Source: Catenibacterium sp. co_0103 (lineage in GTDB: Bacteria > Bacillota_I > Bacilli_A > Erysipelotrichales > Coprobacillaceae). Taken from it: a DNA stretch of 64,000 nt. The notes under the pieces were generated by a model. That model was not told the origin of the DNA. It made no database searches and saw only the letters and a program-made list of their open reading frames with translations. Positions 25,655 through 34,824 of the stretch are shown one piece after another. The stretch is taken from NCBI RefSeq assembly GCF_004168205.1, contig NZ_RCYB01000002.1, forward strand, positions 1 to 64,000, in the 5' to 3' direction. The position numbers and the translations under genes were made by a program. Each line of letters starts with the position of its first letter. The first letter of the stretch is position 1.

Positions 25655-25675
25655 TATATAATTCCTCCTTATCAG

Positions 25676-26029
25676 TTACATACCGTGATAGATGTAATCA
25701 CTATCATAAAATGCTTCATAACTCATTTTCTTGTGTCTAAGTCCTGATGCATCATCAATATCTCTGCATGATACTCTCTTTAGCCCCATTGCTGATAATG
25801 CCTTATCAACTTTCAAGGCTGTACCCGATGTACTCTTAGTATCCCAGATTTCGATTCTGTAAAGGACATGTGATGTCTGCTCCTTGTCATCCGTCCATTC
25901 TGCCACGCTGTTATCTTCCTCAACATACTGAACTGCTGGAAGCTTTGCCCAGTCCTTAGGATAGATATCAGTGACTTCAAGGCCTTCATCTGTCAGAGCC
26001 TTATATACTTTATCTTTAATGTTGATCAT
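25676..26029 (-). CDS. Tail terminator/neck protein candidate
   Basis: The 117-residue protein lies directly before the tail tube gene and has the length and mixed alpha/beta make-up of tail terminator (gpU/gp17-like) proteins that cap the tube and join it to the head (AEWTDDKEQTSHVLYRIEIWDTKS in the centre). I do not see a diagnostic motif; the call rests on gene order. Confidence 0.65.
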   Translation of the reverse strand: MINIKDKVYKALTDEGLEVTDIYPKDWAKLPAVQYVEEDNSVAEWTDDKEQTSHVLYRIEIWDTKSTSGTALKVDKALSAMGLKRVSCRDIDDASGLRHKKMSYEAFYDSDYIYHGM

Positions 26030-26035
26030 ATGCTT

Positions 26036-26539
26036 TTAATCCTTTTCAATTAACTGGCTGATTACTATACCAGCATCTTTTACTGCTTTCTTTTCAGTCT
26101 TCTTTGCTCCCTGGTACATGAATGGCTGTGCAGGCTGTCCATCCGACCTGTAATATCTCTTTCCATCAACCTCGATAACTACCCAATGATAGTTATTTAT
26201 TGCTTCTTCTGATAACTTCTCTTCAGGAATCCACCAAGGTTCCATAGTATAAGAAGGATGTACATATGGAGATATTCCAGCATGATCTGCTGCACCTTTT
26301 CGACCTGTTCCGAATTCAACATATTGAGCATATGCCTTATTTGTATAAACATATCCCTTGTCGCCTTCAACTCTTGTCTTAATGGAATTTCTTAATTCAC
26401 CATTATTTACAGGACATTCAAGAACGCAACCACTTCTGATTGTTTCCGCAGCCTTTCCAAGAACCTGTTCTGGATTCTCAAGAACGGCATCTATAGCACG
26501 AAGCTTTCTAAATAATTCATTAGCACCATTGAGGCTCAT
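26036..26539 (-). CDS. HK97 gp10-like neck protein
   Basis: The 167-residue protein matches the HK97 gp10 family of head-tail joining proteins: an N-terminal helix (ANELFRKLRAIDAVLENPEQVLGKAAETI), then CPVNNGELRNSIKTRVEGDKGYVYTNKAYAQYVEFGTG, the family's best-conserved stretch. A tyrosine-rich insertion precedes GAKKTEKKAVKDAG at the C-terminus. It overlaps the upstream gene by 4 bases. Confidence 0.85.
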   Translation of the reverse strand: MSLNGANELFRKLRAIDAVLENPEQVLGKAAETIRSGCVLECPVNNGELRNSIKTRVEGDKGYVYTNKAYAQYVEFGTGRKGAADHAGISPYVHPSYTMEPWWIPEEKLSEEAINNYHWVVIEVDGKRYYRSDGQPAQPFMYQGAKKTEKKAVKDAGIVISQLIEKD

Positions 26540-26871
26540 TTAATAATCTTCTCCAGTTCATAGAGATAGTGTCTGTTATATTCCTTCATGCTGATGATCC
26601 TATAATCCGGTTCATCGATTGACTGATTATAGACATTCACGCCCCACTTTTCAGTGGGTCTGAAATCATCATCCTTATTCTTAGGAATAATCATATTAAG
26701 AATGTAGTTCAGTCTCTCCCCATACATTTCAGCCTGTAACTTACCGGATGCAGGCCATATCTCAAGAAGCATTGATTTTCTCTTGATCCACTTTTCAGTG
26801 GTGACACCTTCACCATCTTTTTCAATGACAGGCTCATATACAGGATAGTTCTTAAGCGCTGAAAGTCTCAT
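26536..26871 (-). CDS. Head closure/stopper protein
   Basis: The 111-residue beta-rich protein is in the slot of SPP1 gp16-like stoppers that close the capsid before tail joining. Sequence features (IWPASGKLQAEMYGERLNYILNMIIP) fit phage head-tail adaptor families. Gene overlaps on both sides (4 bases each) show tight coupling within the connector module. Confidence 0.7.
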   Translation of the reverse strand: MRLSALKNYPVYEPVIEKDGEGVTTEKWIKRKSMLLEIWPASGKLQAEMYGERLNYILNMIIPKNKDDDFRPTEKWGVNVYNQSIDEPDYRIISMKEYNRHYLYELEKIIK

Positions 26872-27191
26872 TGATTCCCCTCCGGCTTCTTTTCGTGCAC
26901 GATTCCTCCTGCACGAATAAGTCTTAAGTTGTTGAGAGTTGAGAGAATATCTTCATAAGTGGAAGACTGAAAAGTAGATGTGATGCCACCTTCTGAATGT
27001 GATGATTCTCCGACCATGCCCTCTCTGAAGTACATGGCACATGCTAGATCAGCCACACAGAAATCCATTGCAGTGATGTATACAGTGCGGTTCGTATGTG
27101 CAAGAGCACGCTGTTTTGCCATTTCAACATAGATTTTTGCACGCTCCTGACTCGTTCCTGTTCTTTCAGCAACAATCTCAACTAGATCCAT
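26868..27191 (-). CDS. Head-tail connector (adaptor)
   Basis: The 107-residue, mainly helical protein follows the major capsid genes and resembles the small helical adaptor (gp6/gp15-like) that binds the portal ring: EIVAERTGTSQERAKIYVEMAKQRAL and FCVADLACAMYFREG helices. Call rests on length, helicity and order. Confidence 0.7.
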   Translation of the reverse strand: MDLVEIVAERTGTSQERAKIYVEMAKQRALAHTNRTVYITAMDFCVADLACAMYFREGMVGESSHSEGGITSTFQSSTYEDILSTLNNLRLIRAGGIVHEKKPEGNQ

Positions 27192-27194
27192 AGA

Positions 27195-27455
27195 TTACTC
27201 CTCCTGCATCTTAGTGAGAACTGCGACCAGTTCCTTTTTAACAAGACTAGAATATCCGCTAACGCCCTTTTCCTTTGCAATAGTCTTTAACTGGTCAACA
27301 GTCATATCGTTGAGGTCCGTCACTTCATTGTTTTCTACAGGAGTATCTTCATCATTCTTCTTGTCTTCAATGACACGATATCCCTGTTCTGTATAACGCT
27401 GAAGGTCATCCTCATGGATGGCCCTTTCAACGTTGATTCTTTTTACAATGATCAT
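27195..27455 (-). CDS. Small SAP/HeH-domain phage protein
   Basis: The 86-residue protein has an acidic linker and a C-terminal SAP/Rho-N-like helix-extended loop-helix motif (LNDMTVDQLKTIAKEKGVSGYSSLVKKELVAVL). Genes of this type commonly follow the major capsid gene in Firmicutes phages and may bind DNA or capsid. It starts inside the stop codon of the capsid gene (TAATG). Confidence 0.75.
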   Translation of the reverse strand: MIIVKRINVERAIHEDDLQRYTEQGYRVIEDKKNDEDTPVENNEVTDLNDMTVDQLKTIAKEKGVSGYSSLVKKELVAVLTKMQEE

Positions 27456-28372
27456 TATGCACCAGCTGAGACGTTAGCAATGATTAGGTCAAGCATGTTG
27501 TCCTTTTCCCAGCAGTCATGATATCTTCTATAGTCAATCTGCCAAGCATTTGCATCCTGGTTAGTATCAGGGTCAAATACTCTTGTCTTGTCCTGTTTAG
27601 TAACACCGATAACACTATTGATTGGCGCCATTAAGAAGTTTACATCCTTAGCAGTTTCACCTTTTGTATATCCACCTGCGTCTTTTGTTGCTCCAGCATC
27701 AACCTTGATAGCTGAATACATTCTGTTCTTTGGTGTAGGAATGAATGTGATTTCATCAAGCTTATAGATGTCTAATGTGATATTTCCAATAGTTAATTTA
27801 CCTGATGTAAGGTTGCTGTTTACCATCTTTTCCTTTAATAATCTTAAAGTATCATATGTAATATGACAGATGATATCGCCCTGATATCCCTTATCACGGA
27901 TAGTATCCGCTGCCTTTTCTAATTCAGAAAGAATATTCTGTTCAGTCAATACAGTTGTTAGGATGTTGGCTGATTTCTTCGTTGTAACATCAGAAACAAC
28001 CTTAGAAATACGGTAAGCATCTACTTCAGGGGCAACATGTAAACGCTGGAATTCTCCCATGACAGTGCCAGCAGAAGCCACAAAGTTAGTTTCGTTTACA
28101 TCCATTGCATCAAGAAGGAACTTTCTTCCACGGTCCTGTGTCATCCTGAATGTTTCATATTCAAGAGTAACAGCACCCTGTTTATATCCTTCATCTCTGT
28201 TATAGTCTCCTAAGCCCACTAATGACATCTTAGGGATTTTTACCTCTGCACCACCGTCATACTTAATCTGTCCGGCATTGGCATCCATCCATGATGTAAG
28301 AGTGAGATGCTCCATCTGTTTATCTAGTTCAGTCTGAAAAATAGTTGAATACTGTAATGTGTTAATTGCCAT
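27455..28372 (-). CDS. Major capsid protein
   Basis: The 305-residue protein begins MAINTLQYSTIFQTELDKQMEHLTLTSWM and has the motif pattern of HK97-fold capsid proteins of Gram-positive siphoviruses (KIPKMSLVGLGDYNRDEGY, TFRMTQDRGRKFLLDAMDVNETN and a conserved C-terminal WQIDYRRYHDCW). There is no protease gene; a separate scaffold lies upstream. It is the expected most abundant virion protein. Confidence 0.92.
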   Translation of the reverse strand: MAINTLQYSTIFQTELDKQMEHLTLTSWMDANAGQIKYDGGAEVKIPKMSLVGLGDYNRDEGYKQGAVTLEYETFRMTQDRGRKFLLDAMDVNETNFVASAGTVMGEFQRLHVAPEVDAYRISKVVSDVTTKKSANILTTVLTEQNILSELEKAADTIRDKGYQGDIICHITYDTLRLLKEKMVNSNLTSGKLTIGNITLDIYKLDEITFIPTPKNRMYSAIKVDAGATKDAGGYTKGETAKDVNFLMAPINSVIGVTKQDKTRVFDPDTNQDANAWQIDYRRYHDCWEKDNMLDLIIANVSAGA

Positions 28373-28388
28373 GTTCTATACCTCTTTT

Positions 28389-28976
28389 CTAAAATTTAAG
28401 TGCATTTGCGAATGCCTTTCTTGCATTCTCTTCTTCAGCAGTCAATACATTGTTTTTTGCCTTGTCTAAAGGTGCTTTCCCTTTTAATCGGTCATCAACA
28501 GACTGCTGAACCGCTCCCTTGAATGCTTTAGAGAGTCTTTTGACAGATTCATTTACGGAATCAGCATCAGTGTAGTCAATGAAGTCAGCCATGCCTGCTG
28601 GAACTCCTGCAGCATTAAGCTGTTCCTTGGCAACTGCAGTCAGTTCTCTACGAGTAATTGCTGCTTCTCTATTGTCAAGTTCTTCTTTTCTCTTGTCTTC
28701 CTCATACTGCTTCTTTTCATCATCTGTCATCTTTTGAAGCCTTTCGGCTTCCGTATGATCCTTATCCCACTTCTTTCTTGCACGGGCAAGTCTCTTCTGG
28801 ACGATTCTGTCCACATCGTCTTCTGTGAGGGTTGTTACTTTGGCTTTACCATCTTCAGGTTCACCTGACTGCGCATTATCGGGATTCCCTTCATCGCCTG
28901 TATCTTCTTCCCCCTCTTCCCCTTCTTCCGCAAAAAGCTGAAGGTTCAAAGGCATCATATTCTTAATATATTCCAT
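28389..28976 (-). CDS. Capsid scaffold protein (DUF4355-like)
   Basis: The 195-residue acidic, helical protein starts with the typical MPLNLQLFAEE leader and continues with a Glu/Asp-rich region (residues about 17-45) and a long coiled coil (about 70-130), as in phage DUF4355 scaffold proteins. It lies directly before the major capsid gene and should leave during maturation. The start may be at the second Met of MMPLNLQ, with a ribosome binding site nearby. Confidence 0.88.
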   Translation of the reverse strand: MEYIKNMMPLNLQLFAEEGEEGEEDTGDEGNPDNAQSGEPEDGKAKVTTLTEDDVDRIVQKRLARARKKWDKDHTEAERLQKMTDDEKKQYEEDKRKEELDNREAAITRRELTAVAKEQLNAAGVPAGMADFIDYTDADSVNESVKRLSKAFKGAVQQSVDDRLKGKAPLDKAKNNVLTAEEENARKAFANALKF

Positions 28977-29074
28977 AACTTAATTCCTCCGTTTATAGTC
29001 CGTATGACTGTTATATCCATGCACCTTTTAATGTCATATGCACGTTATGGACAAACAGAAAAAAAAGAAGAACA

Positions 29075-29293
29075 TCAACCGCTCTTCTGTCTGCTTCTGT
29101 ATTTCATCAATGCTTTAGGTTTTCTTTCCTTGGGAGGCGGACAGTACTCTTCATATGTCTCGTGTGAGAGTTTTCCGCATATCATGCACATATATGTCAC
29201 CTTCTTAACAATGACGTGCCTACGGCTGTCAAAATGACTTTTACAGTCATACTCAAAGTACTGGTGATGATGTGGTTTCAATCCTTCAGCCAT
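29075..29293 (-). CDS. Small zinc-ribbon-like phage protein
   Basis: The 72-residue protein is rich in His and Cys, with HHHQYFEYDC near the start and MCMICGKLSH in the middle, consistent with a small zinc-binding fold. It lies between two terminators/ends in the head module and has no known function that I recognise. Confidence 0.65.
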   Translation of the reverse strand: MAEGLKPHHHQYFEYDCKSHFDSRRHVIVKKVTYMCMICGKLSHETYEEYCPPPKERKPKALMKYRSRQKSG

Positions 29294-29321
29294 ATGGTTC
29301 TCCTTTCTTGAAATTGAGCAA

Positions 29322-29345
29322 AATAAAAACCGACTAGATAGTCGG
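29322..29345 (-). terminator. Internal late-operon terminator
   Basis: On the minus strand CCGACTA pairs with TAGTCGG around TC and is followed by five T. It stands just after the YjcQ-like gene and about 30 bases before the zinc-ribbon gene, inside the leftward late operon, so capsid expression must pass it or start after it. Confidence 0.75.
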
Positions 29346-29346
29346 C

Positions 29347-29688
29347 TTATACGAACGGTAATATATCTTTCAAGTCTTTCATAAATCGCTTGGCTTTTTC
29401 AATAGTTGAATTATCAGTAAGGTATTCTATTCCTTTTGGTGTAATCTCACATTTATCAAGGTTATATATTTCTACGTTTTCGTCTATATCCTGGTCAATT
29501 ACTATCCCACTGATATATCCCTCATTCAACAGATTCACAATGACATAAGTCCAGTACTTTCTGTTGATCTGCAGATATTTACTATCATGTCTTATGAGTG
29601 ATGCATCAATATCCTTCCCATGCTTTAGCTGCATATACAGGTAGGATAGAATCTGATAAACAATTACATGATAATCATCTCTTGCCAT
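29347..29688 (-). CDS. YjcQ-like winged-helix protein
   Basis: The 113-residue protein has the wHTH pattern of the YjcQ family found in Firmicutes prophages: N-terminal helix (IVYQILSYLYMQLKHG), NRKYWTYVIVNLLNEGYISG as the recognition region and CEITPKGIEYLTDN as wing. ATG at 29688 is chosen over a TTG nine bases before it. It is located in the head module rather than with regulators, before an internal terminator. Function unknown. Confidence 0.7.
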   Translation of the reverse strand: MARDDYHVIVYQILSYLYMQLKHGKDIDASLIRHDSKYLQINRKYWTYVIVNLLNEGYISGIVIDQDIDENVEIYNLDKCEITPKGIEYLTDNSTIEKAKRFMKDLKDILPFV

Positions 29689-29736
29689 ATATTCCAAGTC
29701 CTTTCACATTGTCTTTTTATCAACTAAAGGATTTAA

Positions 29737-30006
29737 CTAATCATCCATAGCATAAAACAGTCTATCGCCTAATTCTTCAGTTGCATACCCTAGTTCATTA
29801 GGTTCTTCATTATCATCAAATCCATATTCAAGATTCTTGTCTAATACGTAATTACGAATCTGATTAATCTCTTCATTATTTAGTTCTCTATTCGCATTAA
29901 CATATTCAATAACACATTCTTTTGAATAACCATCTTCCGGGTTCCAATCTTTCATAAGAAGCAGCTTTTTCAATAATTTCACATCTTCATCCAATAATTT
30001 GTACAT
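29737..30006 (-). CDS. Small acidic protein after MuF-toxin gene (possible immunity)
   Basis: The 89-residue protein is strongly acidic (EPNELGYATEELGDRLFYAMDD at the end) and helical. It begins six bases after the stop of the MuF head protein, whose C-terminus looks like a toxin-nuclease. Genes of this type directly after a toxin domain commonly encode immunity proteins, so that role is my inference. I do not recognise a family. A GTG three bases upstream is also possible as the start. Confidence 0.55.
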   Translation of the reverse strand: MYKLLDEDVKLLKKLLLMKDWNPEDGYSKECVIEYVNANRELNNEEINQIRNYVLDKNLEYGFDDNEEPNELGYATEELGDRLFYAMDD

Positions 30007-30012
30007 CACAAT

Positions 30013-31593
30013 TCACTCTCTTTTCTTAGGGTTTGTTTGAATTAAATTTCCAGTATCAGGGTTAAGTGTAACTTCTACGTTTTCACCTATATACTTTCTG
30101 CTTATACGTTTCCCATTTTCTTTTTCGATTATTTTTTCTGGGTCAGTTAATGCAGAAATAACATCCTCTATTTCAACACCTTCACGTTTCTTATTCTTTT
30201 GAGGGCCTTCTTTTTCGGTTGTCCCTAATACTCTTTCGATAAAATGGTCACTTTGCGATTTTATTACAACTCCATCCTTAGTTGTACGCCCAACAATTTC
30301 ATCTTGTATGATTTTACGATACTTCTTATAGTCTTCAAATGTTGAAAATGCTGATAATTTTCCTGAGCTACGCGATCTCTTGTATTTTTGTAATAGTAAC
30401 CAATTCTCTTTATCATTATACTTCAAATTTTGAAATTCTGATAGTGATAAAGGTATATTTTGCTTACCCAACAAATCGAGGTATTTTATTTGCTGTTTCC
30501 TGTCACTAGAACGATTCTCAACTAATTTCTCAGCAGTGTTAATTGCATCTGCACCATGCTTTTCAACCATTCTCTTATGCCACTCTTTATAAGTCTCATC
30601 CGCTGGAACTTTCATCCTTTCACCTGTAACAGGGTCCCTTGCAAATCTTTCTAGATTATGCATAGTTTCATCGTCAAGATTCATAATAGTAGTAGAACGG
30701 CACCATGGGTGCATTGGAGGGGCGTTTACGCCTATCATCTTATCATTCACCCTGTATACACTTCCGTCTCTCTCACGGCAAATTTGAGACGTTCTAAGGT
30801 CTAGTGTTGCAACAAATCTATACTCCTCTATGCCGTAATCCTTGTAAGCCTGGAAGTGCGCCTCATTGTGAATGTATGATGATTCGGTTCTTACAAGTCT
30901 TCTAGCTTTATTTCTACCTGATAGGAACTGTTCGTTGATTGAGTCGGTCATTTCCTTCTCTGTCTTTCCTGTAAGTGCTCCTATCATGAGCTCCTCTTTT
31001 AGTGCATCGGCCACCTTCTGAGTATTGTTCCATACTCTTTCGGAATAGTTCTGACCTGACCATTTCTTTTTCAGAATGGTTTCAAGAGCGCCTTCATCAA
31101 TAGGGCCTGTCTGAAGATCTAGACCGCTCATTCTTGCAGCTTCATATACTGCATGGTGATAACTGCTTTCATAGACCTTTCGCATTGTCTTCCCTATTGC
31201 ATCTCTTTCCTTGGATGCAAGGGTATTAATCAGCTTATTAATTGAATTGTTAATATCATCAAGCCTCTTCATACGGTTCTTGTATGCTGGGGCTTCCAAT
31301 TCTGCTAGCACCTCTCTTTTTTGGGCGCCTGTCTTATTCTTGTATACCTCAAGCAGTTTTTCGAAATTTCTGCTGTCAGCCTCTGAAAGAAGATTAATTG
31401 CCTCGTCTCTTGTCAGATGATGCTTTGAAGCGAATCTATTGAATATTCCCTCAATCTGTTTGGCAGTGTAGATTGCAGCCTTGCTATAGATTACGCTCAA
31501 CTCTTTGGCGCAGTCCTCAGCCAACTGCATATCCTTGTACATGTTCCTTGCTTCTCGCATCTCCCAGTACTTTATGTTTTTGATGTTAGTCAT
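30013..31593 (-). CDS. Minor head (MuF) protein with C-terminal nuclease-like domain
   Basis: The 526-residue protein has a helical N-terminus that would contact the portal, then the Mu F head-morphogenesis domain (about 230-310: ARRLVRTESSYIHNEAHFQA, TLDLRTSQICRERDG, APPMHPWCRST). The last about 90 residues carry a different domain: SDHFIERVLG, IEDVISALTDPEKI and RKYIGENVEVTLNPDTGNLIQT, the pattern of PBECR (Barnase-EndoU-ColicinE5/D-RelE-like) nucleases. Packaged with the virion, such a domain could be delivered into the cell. The catalytic residues are not proven. Confidence 0.8.
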   Translation of the reverse strand: MTNIKNIKYWEMREARNMYKDMQLAEDCAKELSVIYSKAAIYTAKQIEGIFNRFASKHHLTRDEAINLLSEADSRNFEKLLEVYKNKTGAQKREVLAELEAPAYKNRMKRLDDINNSINKLINTLASKERDAIGKTMRKVYESSYHHAVYEAARMSGLDLQTGPIDEGALETILKKKWSGQNYSERVWNNTQKVADALKEELMIGALTGKTEKEMTDSINEQFLSGRNKARRLVRTESSYIHNEAHFQAYKDYGIEEYRFVATLDLRTSQICRERDGSVYRVNDKMIGVNAPPMHPWCRSTTIMNLDDETMHNLERFARDPVTGERMKVPADETYKEWHKRMVEKHGADAINTAEKLVENRSSDRKQQIKYLDLLGKQNIPLSLSEFQNLKYNDKENWLLLQKYKRSRSSGKLSAFSTFEDYKKYRKIIQDEIVGRTTKDGVVIKSQSDHFIERVLGTTEKEGPQKNKKREGVEIEDVISALTDPEKIIEKENGKRISRKYIGENVEVTLNPDTGNLIQTNPKKRE

Positions 31594-31605
31594 AACAGAG
31601 CACTA

Positions 31606-33060
31606 TTATTCCTTGTCTTTGTCATCATCATTATTACCATCTTCCTTGTGATCATCTGTTTCTTCTTCATCTTCTGGAGGAGTATTCTGATTTTCGGTAT
31701 CAAATAACTGCTTCTGTGTTTCAAGTGCTTCCTGTTTTTCTTTTTTGACTTCTTTCATTTCATCATCGACGTTTGAAACAAAGTCAAGGAGTGCAAGAAG
31801 TGTCTTAGTTGATACAACACCTTTAAGATTCGCAATAATCTGTGATAATTCAAGACGGTTCTGTGGTAATCCTCTTGTAAATACAGGCTCAATCATTGAC
31901 TGATCAGCAGCAATTGCCTTTAGATTGAGGTAAGTACAGAACATTCTTATACGCTTCTTAAGCCCTTTCTTGTAATATCTCTCTTTTGTCTTGGTGAGAG
32001 TCTCAAGTGCTAGAAGCTTATATTGAATGGCAATGCCTGAACTGTTGCCAGCAAAGTTTTCATCTGTCAGATTAGGAACATGAGAAAGTGAATAGATATC
32101 TTCCTTTATTGAGCGCTTGAGTGTTTCCACAGCATTCTCGTCAAATGTTCTAGTCAGATATTCAGAGCGTGCATCACTAGGAAGTTCCATAACACCATTC
32201 TTACGGATAGCCTGGAGCGCTTTTGTTTCTTCTTCATCGTCATCACCTAAAAGAGCACCATAGACAACAAGTACTGCGTCAATGAACTGCTCCTTATCGT
32301 TGATTCTGTCAGAGCATAATGTATTGTATGCGTCAATTAGAGAAATCTGCTGTTCATAGTCTCCAATGCAGTCCATGTTGTTTCTATACTCAATGATAGG
32401 GTCCTCACCTAAGAAATGTGGATAAGGCTCACCTAGTTCTGAAAACTCGCCTTTTTCGAATTCCTCATTGCAAGTGATTCCGATTCTTGTGACATAGTTC
32501 TCAGTTGTTACTGTTGCGATGATATTGAACCTGTCAGTAGAATCATCTTTTTCAATCGAATAATAAACGCTGAATAGTTCATGCTGTTCAATTGAAGCAT
32601 CGAAAACTTTGAATGTTGACAATGGGTCAAGTGTCTTGGTCATCAGCTTGCTTTCATGCTCACATAAGTAAACATACTCATAAGCGACACCAGCACGTGA
32701 CATATTGATGGCATTGCATGAATCTGTATCATCTGTTTCAGCATCAACAAAAGCACCTGTCAGCTTGTCAATATTGCCGTCTTCTGTATTCTTCTTGAAT
32801 GTGATAGGGTTTGAAAGAAAATAGCCCGTTGCTGTATCTGATATATCTTTAGCATGGTTTACCATGATCTTATTGTTCGGCTGGTTCTTGAACTTCTTTT
32901 TCCTGTTCATGATGGCATGCTTACCAAAGTAATAGCCAACATTCTTCAATATCTCAGGAGCACGAATACTATAATGCTTGCTAATGAGACGAAGGATCAT
33001 GCTTCTGTCTATGTTTGTCTCGTCGAATTCTTCTCGTGGAATCGTGAAAGTATAATACAT
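31606..33060 (-). CDS. Portal protein, SPP1 gp6-like
   Basis: The 484-residue protein forms the twelve-subunit gate for DNA. It has the SPP1 family pattern: NHAKDISDTATGYFLSNPITF near 68, AYEYVYLCE, GDYEQQISLIDAYNTLCSDRINDKEQF around 233 and a long helical C-terminal region ending in an acidic Asp/Glu-rich tail. It lies four bases after the terminase gene. Confidence 0.93.
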   Translation of the reverse strand: MYYTFTIPREEFDETNIDRSMILRLISKHYSIRAPEILKNVGYYFGKHAIMNRKKKFKNQPNNKIMVNHAKDISDTATGYFLSNPITFKKNTEDGNIDKLTGAFVDAETDDTDSCNAINMSRAGVAYEYVYLCEHESKLMTKTLDPLSTFKVFDASIEQHELFSVYYSIEKDDSTDRFNIIATVTTENYVTRIGITCNEEFEKGEFSELGEPYPHFLGEDPIIEYRNNMDCIGDYEQQISLIDAYNTLCSDRINDKEQFIDAVLVVYGALLGDDDEEETKALQAIRKNGVMELPSDARSEYLTRTFDENAVETLKRSIKEDIYSLSHVPNLTDENFAGNSSGIAIQYKLLALETLTKTKERYYKKGLKKRIRMFCTYLNLKAIAADQSMIEPVFTRGLPQNRLELSQIIANLKGVVSTKTLLALLDFVSNVDDEMKEVKKEKQEALETQKQLFDTENQNTPPEDEEETDDHKEDGNNDDDKDKE

Positions 33061-33063
33061 CTT

Positions 33064-34329
33064 TTAAAATCTCCTCTTTCCTGCTCTTGCCTTTTTCATA
33101 AGGATTTCATTTTCTATAGCATATCTAACCGCATCTATAGTGTGGTTGTTTCTGTCGGGGAACTCCCCTCTAAGGTTGCCGTCTCTATCCATTTCAATTT
33201 CATAGTCATTGAATTCACGTGCAGCATTGGGGCATCTAACAGGATCTATAATTATCTTGTCTAAGTCCTGAAGGAACTTTATTCCATTGTCCACACTGTC
33301 AGCGCCTTTCTTTGCACCGATGATATTGAGACCTAATAACTTGAATTCATTAATAGTTCTTGGTTCAGCTGAATCAGCAGTGACTAGCTTATTGAGTGGG
33401 TTGATCTCTTTTATGAGTTTCACGGCCTTGGCATTTGATAGTCTAGTTCCATATACTTCACCAAAAATAAAAAGACGCCTGCGCGTCTTGTCATAGTTTG
33501 CTTTGACATATGCCAATGGGTCACCAGCATAACCAAAGTCCAATCCGTTTTTTAATCTATCGAATACCTGTATTTCCTCGTCGGTTATCTCACGTATATC
33601 AAGGTTTGTAAAAACCTCACCGCCTGTACCAGTAACTTCACCTAAATAATCATGACAGTATTTTTCAGGCTTAACTTTTTTCATATGTTCAGCTTCAATT
33701 AAAAACTGTTCTCCAAGCCATTCTTTCGGTGCTTGAAGATAAGTAGTGTGAGAGACATATGTATCATCCCTTTTTACTAAAACTTCTTTGTTGCACCAAT
33801 TTCTTTGGCTTTCAGGAGGGTTAAAAGAGTAGAACACACAATATTCAGGACCACCACGAAGCAAAGACTGATTGATATTGGTGATCTTGTCATGACTTTC
33901 AAACTCATCACATTCTTCAAACCAAACATATTTTATATAACCTACAAACACCTTTGTTGATTTCAACTTTTTAGGATTGTCAGCACCTTTAAATATGATG
34001 ACTTGTCCTGTTGGCTTGTAAGTCATCTGCAGTTTTGAGTCAGGCATCTCCCATTCATTTTCAACTTTCATCATGTAAATAGCCCATTTGATTTGTTCAT
34101 ATACTGAACCTCTCAATGTATCTTTTACACGTCTGATAACAACTGCATTGCTCATCAGTCCCTTTTGTGCATCCCTCATGATGCCTAAAGGAATTTCAGT
34201 ACCAATGAATGAAGACTTCAATGATCCACGGCCACCTTTTAACCAATAGTGCGTGTAATCATTGTTTTTGATATGCTTATGAACATCATAGAAAGCAGGA
34301 CCAATAATGGACTTTAAACTAACTTTCAT
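33064..34329 (-). CDS. terL: Terminase large subunit
   Basis: The 421-residue motor packages DNA. Walker A is KGGRGSLKSS near residue 31-40, Walker B/catalytic Glu is YVWFEECDEF near 134, and the C-terminal RNase H-like nuclease contains NGLDFGYAGDPLAY near 247 and TADSAEP. This is PBSX/SPP1-type, suggesting headful (pac) packaging. It overlaps terS by 11 bases. Confidence 0.95.
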   Translation of the reverse strand: MKVSLKSIIGPAFYDVHKHIKNNDYTHYWLKGGRGSLKSSFIGTEIPLGIMRDAQKGLMSNAVVIRRVKDTLRGSVYEQIKWAIYMMKVENEWEMPDSKLQMTYKPTGQVIIFKGADNPKKLKSTKVFVGYIKYVWFEECDEFESHDKITNINQSLLRGGPEYCVFYSFNPPESQRNWCNKEVLVKRDDTYVSHTTYLQAPKEWLGEQFLIEAEHMKKVKPEKYCHDYLGEVTGTGGEVFTNLDIREITDEEIQVFDRLKNGLDFGYAGDPLAYVKANYDKTRRRLFIFGEVYGTRLSNAKAVKLIKEINPLNKLVTADSAEPRTINEFKLLGLNIIGAKKGADSVDNGIKFLQDLDKIIIDPVRCPNAAREFNDYEIEMDRDGNLRGEFPDRNNHTIDAVRYAIENEILMKKARAGKRRF

Positions 34330-34747
34330 CTATATCATCCACGATTACTGTCTTGCCGTTCGATGTAACATCTACATTTTCCGTAAACATACCAAAACGC
34401 TTGCCTAATAATTCAGCAGCTTTAAGCCTTTCTTTCTCGTCCGGAGGCTTCTGTATGACCTTCTGCATACCGTTACCGTTCATGATCATTACATAAGACT
34501 CTGATTTAGCGCGCATAACAGATGTTAAATACTCAACTATTTCTTGAATATCTGCGGTGTTCTCATTATGGATTTCTTCCATCTTTTCAGAGATATACTT
34601 TTGTATCTCTTCTTTTTTTAAAAGCTTAGAGGCAAGAGGTGCTGCACTTATGGCACTTTTACAATTATCATATACTGCTAAATATGCTCTTGTAGCATTA
34701 GTATCTTTTAGATACTCATCACAAAATAGTTTCTGCTTTTCTGTCAT
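34319..34747 (-). CDS. terS: Terminase small subunit
   Basis: The 142-residue protein starts TEKQKLFCDEYLKDTNATRAYLAVY, the DNA-binding helix-turn-helix signature of the terminase_2 (SPP1/phi-105-like) family, with a helical oligomerisation region and a C-terminal tail. It recognises the packaging site and delivers DNA to TerL. It is the first gene of the late operon and directly follows the late control region. Confidence 0.92.
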   Translation of the reverse strand: MTEKQKLFCDEYLKDTNATRAYLAVYDNCKSAISAAPLASKLLKKEEIQKYISEKMEEIHNENTADIQEIVEYLTSVMRAKSESYVMIMNGNGMQKVIQKPPDEKERLKAAELLGKRFGMFTENVDVTSNGKTVIVDDIDES

Positions 34748-34774
34748 AGTCGCACCCCTTTCTCATCAAGTAAT

Positions 34775-34800
34775 AAAAAAAGAGGCTTTATTATGCCTCT
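34775..34800 (-). terminator. Terminator in the late control region
   Basis: On the minus strand AGAGGC pairs with GCCTCT around an 8-base loop and is followed by seven T. It is only 27 bases upstream of terS and about 25-30 bases downstream of the -10 of the late promoter, so it should block late transcription unless bypassed. Confidence 0.8.
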
Positions 34801-34824
34801 CTGCTTAATTTGCCTCTTTTTACC

